Positions 62,386-64,000 of a DNA stretch of 64,000 nt are shown in pieces. The position numbers and the translations under genes were made by a program. The notes below the pieces were generated by a model. It searched no databases and was not told the DNA's origin. It saw only the letters and a program-made list of their open reading frames with translations. The first letter of the stretch is position 1. Each line of letters opens with the position of its first letter. This DNA is from Streptomyces sp. NBC_01439 (GTDB taxonomy: Bacteria; Actinomycetota; Actinomycetes; Streptomycetales; Streptomycetaceae), in NCBI RefSeq assembly GCF_036227605.1, contig NZ_CP109487.1, positions 4,042,001-4,106,000 of the forward strand, read 5' to 3'.

Positions 62386-62670
62386 ATGTACGCAGCTGTC
62401 CGGCGCTACGAAGGCGTGACCGACCCGGCCGAGGCCGGACGCATCGTCGACGAGGGGTTCGTGCCGATCATGCGTCAGGTCCCCGGATTCGTGGCGTACT
62501 TCTGGGTCGACGCCGGGGGCGGGGTGATGGTGTCCACCAGTGTCTTCCGGGACCGTGCGGGCGCCGACGAGTCGGTCGAGCGGGCAGCGCTGTTCGTCCG
62601 CGACAACCTGGCCCGGTTCCTGCCCAACCCGCCCCAGGTCACCGCCGGGAAGGTCGTCGCCTCCGCCTAG
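62386..62670 (+). CDS. Small ABM-fold (dimeric alpha/beta barrel) protein
   Basis: 94 residues from ATG 62386, preceded by GAGGAG. AAVRRYEGVTDPAEAGRIVD, EGFVPIMRQVPGFVAYFWVD and VMVSTSVFRDRAGADESVER resemble antibiotic-biosynthesis-monooxygenase-like or DUF1330-like ferredoxin folds. Catalytic function in such small proteins is rarely known. It is divergent from the frameshifted repeat protein gene. Confidence 0.75.
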   Translation: MYAAVRRYEGVTDPAEAGRIVDEGFVPIMRQVPGFVAYFWVDAGGGVMVSTSVFRDRAGADESVERAALFVRDNLARFLPNPPQVTAGKVVASA

Positions 62671-63116
62671 GTTCCGAAGGCGGCCCAGGACGGGCTGCAG
62701 ACGCTGAGGGGTGAGGAGCGCGTAGCGATCGGACGCGCCCACTGGCCCGGGGCCGGGTCGGGATGGGCCCGTCTCTCGGTCGTGGCTCTTCGCGCCCGAC
62801 AGGGATGGGTGTTGCCGACGGCCCGTCCCTGAAGGAGGAGTCCCGGCCCGTTCTTTTGGGGGTTTCTCGGCAGTCTTCGGTTCTCCGTGGCGGGACGGTC
62901 GGTCAAGGGTGGCCGTAGGCCATCGCGAAGCGACGCGACGAAGGAGCGCCCTTGAGGGACCGTCCCGACACGGAGACGATCGGACTGACGGGAAAACCCC
63001 ATACGCAACTCCGATACCGCCCCGGCGGATCCCGCCCCCGAAACCCCCGTCGCGCCTGCCTGATACCGCCCCGCCGCACCGGGACCCCGCACCGGAACCC
63101 CGCCCCGGAGCCGCTC
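62671..63116. other. 446-bp gap without a gene
   Basis: Open frames here are short and inconsistent in third-position GC. The only recognisable element is the inverted 30-bp repeat at 62700-62729. The far end holds long CCCCGCC-type runs. Confidence 0.6.
62700..62729 (-). repeat. 30-bp repeat, right copy (inverted partner at 60097)
   Basis: Exact reverse complement of 60097-60126. Together they bracket a 2.6-kb segment with the GntR locus, the frameshifted repeat protein and the ABM-like gene. Confidence 0.85.
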
Positions 63117-63998
63117 CTACAGGTAGTCCTCCAGGCGGCCGATGCGGAAGCCCTGTTCCTGGATGCGCTGGAGCATGCGCGTCGTCATCTGGGTTTCCGT
63201 GGTGCCCTTGAGTTCACCGGGGCCGCGAAAGTGGGCCAGGACGATGTCGCCCGGCTTGAGGGCGGAGCCCTCGGCATACTGGAAGTTGTTGATCTGCATC
63301 GAGACCCGCCAGAGCACCAGGGACGAGACTCCGCACTCCGAGGCCGCCCGGAGGGTGTCGTCGTTGTAGTTGCCGAAGGGCGGGCGGAAGAACGGCGGGC
63401 GCTGGCCGAAGTGCTTCTCGAGGCGTTCCTGCTGGCCGCATATCTCCTTCTTCTGCGCCGCGAAGGAGAAGGTCCGCAGGTTCGGGTGCGTCAGCGTGTG
63501 GTTGTTTATCGTGCTCGCCGAGCCGTTGTCGCGGATCTTCTCGAAGTACCCGTAGTCCGACGAAGCCACGCTGTCCGTGAGGAACATGCTGATCGGCAGC
63601 TTGAGGTCGGCCGCCATCTTCAGGAATTCGGGGTCCTTCTCCGCGCCGTCGTCGAAGGTCAGGAAGACGACCTTGTCGTCCGCCGGGACGGGTATTCGGT
63701 CTATCACCGGGACCTTGCCCGGGCCCGGCTTCGGAACCTGCGGCTTCTGGGCCGGCTTGGGCGCGTACTGGAGGGGGGCCGTCAGGCCCCACTTCTTGTA
63801 CGCCTCGTCGGAGGCGCCCCCCGGCGCAGGAGACGGCGAGGCCGTCGACGGCGTGGCGCCACCGGCCTCCGGTGTGGGCTGCGCCGTCTTGCCGGCCAGT
63901 CGCTCGGTGGGGGCCGCGCTGTCCCCGCACCCCGTCAGGGACAGCGCGAGCGCGCCGGCCGCCAGTGTTCCGGCTACCAACCGGCGCGCGTGCTTCAC
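63117..63998 (-). CDS. Polysaccharide deacetylase lipoprotein
   Basis: 293 residues. The signal is lipoprotein-like (GALALSLTGCGDSA; lipobox L-T-G-C, Cys 24). A Pro/Thr/Ser-rich linker of about 60 residues precedes the NodB-type domain: VVFLTFDDGAEKDPEF with the catalytic and metal Asp pair, INNHTLTHPNL with the two His ligands, and RPPFGNYND. PVIDRIPVPADDKV lies just before the domain. Such enzymes remove acetyl groups from peptidoglycan or chitin-like glycans at the cell surface. The gene is complete, ending two bases from the window edge. Confidence 0.92.
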   Translation of the reverse strand: MKHARRLVAGTLAAGALALSLTGCGDSAAPTERLAGKTAQPTPEAGGATPSTASPSPAPGGASDEAYKKWGLTAPLQYAPKPAQKPQVPKPGPGKVPVIDRIPVPADDKVVFLTFDDGAEKDPEFLKMAADLKLPISMFLTDSVASSDYGYFEKIRDNGSASTINNHTLTHPNLRTFSFAAQKKEICGQQERLEKHFGQRPPFFRPPFGNYNDDTLRAASECGVSSLVLWRVSMQINNFQYAEGSALKPGDIVLAHFRGPGELKGTTETQMTTRMLQRIQEQGFRIGRLEDYL

Positions 63999-64000
63999 AG

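Overview
The window is chromosomal DNA from a Streptomyces-type actinomycete. The evidence is very high GC with G/C in third codon positions, many GTG starts, and a recognisable developmental and housekeeping set: bldM, whiD, guaA, guaB, guaB3, groES-groEL with a His-rich tail, pcrA, PspC sensor kinases, Ser/Thr kinases and a LAXTG surface protein. About 58 protein genes are supported. I saw no rRNA, tRNA, CRISPR array, insertion sequence or prophage.

Layout. 1-4706: two divergent operons, DUF5682/MoxR-type ATPase leftward and SWIM zinc finger/DUF5691 rightward, sharing a promoter region with two DNA-damage (PafBC/RecA-NDp type) promoter motifs. 5081-15335: cobalamin mutase small subunit, lipase, M23 and NlpC/P60 cell-wall hydrolases, PcrA helicase with an ArsR regulator, membrane proteins and an anchored esterase. 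15427-19558: a PspC two-component system, divergent PspC membrane proteins and a DoxX protein. 19577-23579: membrane protein, a class II aldolase-like protein without its metal ligands, guaA. 23650-25900: an XRE/DUF6879 regulatory pair facing two small genes. 25911-26343: a Phe/Tyr leader peptide, attenuator and chorismate mutase. 26601-31916: LAXTG surface protein, GMC oxidoreductase, succinic semialdehyde dehydrogenase. 32020-39095: three membrane Ser/Thr kinase-family genes, the middle one a pseudokinase. 39257-43310: glpD, a nucleotide-sugar dehydrogenase homologue with an eroded active site, small membrane proteins.

43383-48717 is a purine and development block: guaB3, guaB (with a sigmaR-like promoter), an ECF sigma factor resembling ShbA, bldM and divergent whiD. 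48862-54446 holds LysR/MOSC, an SDR, a SnoaL-like protein and groEL-groES under two CIRCE elements. An 800-bp non-coding block with 40-bp tandem repeats follows. 55254-59988 is a likely cell-envelope operon: response regulator, histidine kinase, LCP ligase and FtsW/RodA. 60295-62670 is a small regulatory locus: GntR repressor, two micro-genes and three identical-core operators, plus a frameshifted repeat protein and an ABM-like protein, bracketed by inverted copies of a 30-bp repeat. The window closes with a polysaccharide deacetylase lipoprotein.

Working together: purine supply (guaA, guaB, guaB3), aromatic supply (chorismate mutase), envelope remodelling (M23, NlpC/P60, LCP, FtsW, deacetylase, kinases) and sporulation control (sigma factor, BldM, WhiD) are interleaved. 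The order guaA - GMC oxidase - guaB3 - guaB - ECF sigma - WhiB-like - groEL1 - groES matches what I recall of mycobacterial chromosomes, so this is ancestral core DNA rather than an acquired island. The most unusual signals are the divergent damage promoters, the chorismate mutase attenuator, the dead nucleotide-sugar dehydrogenase, the pseudokinase, and the GntR operator locus.
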